Shown one piece after another: positions 13,758-15,677 of a DNA stretch of 15,677 bases. The position numbers and the translations under genes are program-made. The DNA comes from JAEUSI01 sp036782915. Lineage in GTDB: Bacteria; Bacteroidota; Ignavibacteria; Tepidaquicellales; Tepidaquicellaceae. The DNA is taken from the NCBI GenBank assembly GCA_036782915.1, contig DAIPYE010000062.1, positions 1-15,677 on the forward strand. Direction: 5' to 3'. How positions within the stretch are numbered: position 1 is the first letter of the stretch; the number at the start of each line of letters is the position of its first letter. A model generated the notes under the pieces. It saw only the letters and a program-made list of their open reading frames with translations. It had not been told where the DNA came from and searched no databases.

Positions 13758-15677
13758 ATGTCTGAAAAAGAATCTTTTAACAGCAAATCCGATAAAATAG
13801 TCGTCAAAGGCGCCAGAGTTCATAATCTGAAAAATGTAGATATTGAAATTCCAAGAGACAGTTTAGTTGTATTCACGGGACTTTCCGGCTCGGGAAAATC
13901 TTCACTGGCATTTGATACTATCTATGCTGAAGGTCAGAGAAGATTCATGGAAACATTGTCAGCTTATGCAAGACAATTCATCGGCGGAATAGAGAGACCT
14001 GATGTGGATAAAATTGAAGGTTTGTCACCGTCAATTTCAATTGAACAGAAAACCATTTCTCAGAATCCCAGATCTACGGTCGGAACAGTAACAGAGATCT
14101 ATGATTTTCTCAGACTTTTATTTGCAAGATGCGGGACACAATTTTCGCCGGAAACCGGCAGAGCGGTTACAAGACAAAATATTGATCAGATACTTGATAA
14201 TGTTATGAAGTTAAAGGAAGGGACAAAGATCTCAATTTTAGCACCGCTGATCAAGGGACGAAAAGGACATTACAGGGAATTATTTGAAGAGATCAGCGCA
14301 GACGGTTATACAAAAGTGAGAGTTGACGGAGAGATCATGGATATAATGCCGGAAATGAAACTGGAAAGATTCAGGATCCATGATATTGAAATTGTAATTG
14401 ACAGAGTTGCCGTAAATGAAAAGTCTAAATTGAGAATTAAGGATTCTATTGAAACAGGATTACGAAGCGGTCAGGGAATTGTAATAGTCAATGACGGAAA
14501 AGAGGATAGACTTTTTAATGAAAAATTATCCGATGCTGAAACAGGCAGAAGTTTTTCAGAGCCTGCCCCGAATTCATTTTCATTTAATTCTCCATACGGC
14601 TGGTGCAGCGACTGTTTCGGACTCGGTGAAAAGAAAGAGATCGATCACGAAAAAGTATTTCCGGATAAAAATTTATCAATAAATGAAGGTGGAATTACTC
14701 CACTTGGAAAACCGCGCGCAACCTGGATCTATTCTATATTCAAAGGTGTAGTTGATTCTCTCGGTTATGATTTTGATACTCCTTTGAAAAAATTCAAGCC
14801 GGATGCATTTGATACAATCATGAACGGAACGAGAGAGCGGGTTAAATATTTCCATACAAATTCACAGGGAAGAATCAATAATTACCTTCACAGGTTTGAA
14901 GGAATTCTGAATTACATCAAACGTTATTCGGAAGATTCAACATCAGAAACGATCCGTCAATGGGCTGAAGGATTTATGACAATTTCAAAATGCAAAAAGT
15001 GCAACGGCGGCAGACTTAAGGAAGATTCATTATGGGTGAAGATCGACAATAAAAATATTTCTGATGTAACGCAAATGTCAATACAGGATTGCAGGGATTA
15101 TTTTGACACGCTTAAACTGGATGAACGCAAGCAGATCATTGCAGAACAGATCATTAAAGAATTAAAATCGCGGCTGGATTTTCTTTTGAATGTCGGACTT
15201 AATTATCTGACACTTGACAGAAGCGCCAGAACATTATCGGGAGGAGAAGCTCAGAGGATCCGGCTTGCAACTCAGATCGGTTCGCAACTGACAGGAGTTT
15301 TGTATATTCTAGATGAACCATCAATCGGTTTACATCAGCGGGACAATATTAAATTAATTGACTCACTTAAAAATCTCAGAGACATCGGGAATTCAGTAAT
15401 AGTAGTAGAGCATGACAAGGAAATGATCGAGTCATGTGATTTTGTAGTTGATCTCGGTCCCAGAGCGGGTGAACACGGAGGTGAGATTGTAGCATCAGGA
15501 CCTCCGGCGAGTCTGAACGGACTTTCAATAACAGGAGATTATCTTTCCGGAAAAAGAAAGATCGCAGTTCCGGAGATGAGAAGAGAAGGAAGCGGAAAGT
15601 TCATTACTCTTAAAGGAGCTTCCGGTAATAATTTAAAAAATGTAACATTAAAAATTCATTTAGGAAAATTCATCTGC
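13758..15677 (+). CDS. uvrA: UvrA, excinuclease ABC subunit A (3'-truncated)
   Basis: UvrA is the ABC-type ATPase that recognises bulky DNA lesions with UvrB in nucleotide excision repair. The frame is open from ATG at 13758 to the right edge (640 codons of an expected ~940). Visible parts are KGARVHNLKNVDIEIP (17-32), Walker A GLSGSGKSS (41-49), the family-typical DTIYAEGQRRFMETLSAYARQF, Cys283-x2-Cys286 (GWCSDCFGLG), Cys412-x2-Cys415 (KCKKCNGGRL), ABC signature LSGGEAQRIRLATQ (493-506), Walker B region YILDEPSIGLHQRDN (Asp519), and the start of the second ATPase half (LKGASGNNLKNV). The N-terminal Cys pair of the first zinc module is absent, with EKLSDAETGRSFSEPAP where CPxCG is expected. 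The second nucleotide-binding site and last zinc finger lie beyond the window. Upstream AGAGG (13741-13745) is 12 bases from the ATG, too far for a firm ribosome-binding site. Confidence 0.97.
   Translation, partial: MSEKESFNSKSDKIVVKGARVHNLKNVDIEIPRDSLVVFTGLSGSGKSSLAFDTIYAEGQRRFMETLSAYARQFIGGIERPDVDKIEGLSPSISIEQKTISQNPRSTVGTVTEIYDFLRLLFARCGTQFSPETGRAVTRQNIDQILDNVMKLKEGTKISILAPLIKGRKGHYRELFEEISADGYTKVRVDGEIMDIMPEMKLERFRIHDIEIVIDRVAVNEKSKLRIKDSIETGLRSGQGIVIVNDGKEDRLFNEKLSDAETGRSFSEPAPNSFSFNSPYGWCSDCFGLGEKKEIDHEKVFPDKNLSINEGGITPLGKPRATWIYSIFKGVVDSLGYDFDTPLKKFKPDAFDTIMNGTRERVKYFHTNSQGRINNYLHRFEGILNYIKRYSEDSTSETIRQWAEGFMTISKCKKCNGGRLKEDSLWVKIDNKNISDVTQMSIQDCRDYFDTLKLDERKQIIAEQIIKELKSRLDFLLNVGLNYLTLDRSARTLSGGEAQRIRLATQIGSQLTGVLYILDEPSIGLHQRDNIKLIDSLKNLRDIGNSVIVVEHDKEMIESCDFVVDLGPRAGEHGGEIVASGPPASLNGLSITGDYLSGKRKIAVPEMRREGSGKFITLKGASGNNLKNVTLKIHLGKFIC

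Noticed and set aside
14491..14682. Open frame of 63 codons in another frame inside uvrA
   Set aside because: The overlapping frame encodes clear UvrA sequence throughout.

Overview
This window reads as ordinary chromosomal DNA from an AT-rich, Gram-negative bacterium of the Bacteroidota/Chlorobiota/Ignavibacteriota group. The main clue is an exported repeat protein ending in a YPNPFNPST-type C-terminal sorting domain (type IX secretion), a form I associate especially with Ignavibacteria-like lineages. Several lipoproteins, a GT9 (heptosyltransferase-like) enzyme and start codons that mostly lack a strong Shine-Dalgarno agree with this. The phylum is an inference. Both ends of the window cut through genes, and a 41-N assembly gap lies inside iscS, so this is probably a draft or metagenome-derived scaffold.

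Layout: (1) 1-946, plus strand, 3' part of a cystathionine gamma-synthase/lyase-family PLP enzyme. (2) 962-2599, minus, a secreted eight-repeat SBBP-type propeller protein. (3) 2914-3867, plus, an exported PAP2 phosphatase whose stop overlaps that of the next gene. (4) 3864-7112, minus, a compact set transcribed as stand-alone LON N-domain protein, GT9 glycosyltransferase, DUF3108 protein and QueE. (5) 7188-11383, minus, a gene run transcribed as Rrf2/IscR-like regulator, cysteine desulfurase IscS, A-type Fe-S carrier, Tat-signal Fe/Mn superoxide dismutase and two uncharacterised lipoproteins, closed by an intrinsic terminator. (6) 11519-11590, minus, tRNA-Glu(UUC) with its own terminator. (7) 11737-13425, minus, a SAM methyltransferase followed by a TolB-like propeller lipoprotein. 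(8) 13758 to the right end, plus, the first 640 codons of uvrA.

The most coherent system is the Fe-S/oxidative-stress cluster (7188-11383). Upstream of the regulator lies a perfect 6-3-6 inverted repeat, GGACTA-AGA-TAGTCC. It matches the core of the E. coli IscR type-1 site (GACTRWWWYAGTC) at all but one position, which suggests Fe-S-responsive autoregulation of sulfur mobilisation, cluster delivery and an exported superoxide dismutase. No iscU scaffold gene is present. The SOD gene has a strong internal Shine-Dalgarno before Met46, just after the Tat leader, so it may make both exported and cytosolic enzyme. Other points of note are the unusual CX3CX7C radical-SAM motif in QueE and a UvrA whose first zinc module lacks one Cys pair. 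I see no mobile elements, CRISPR arrays or phage genes.
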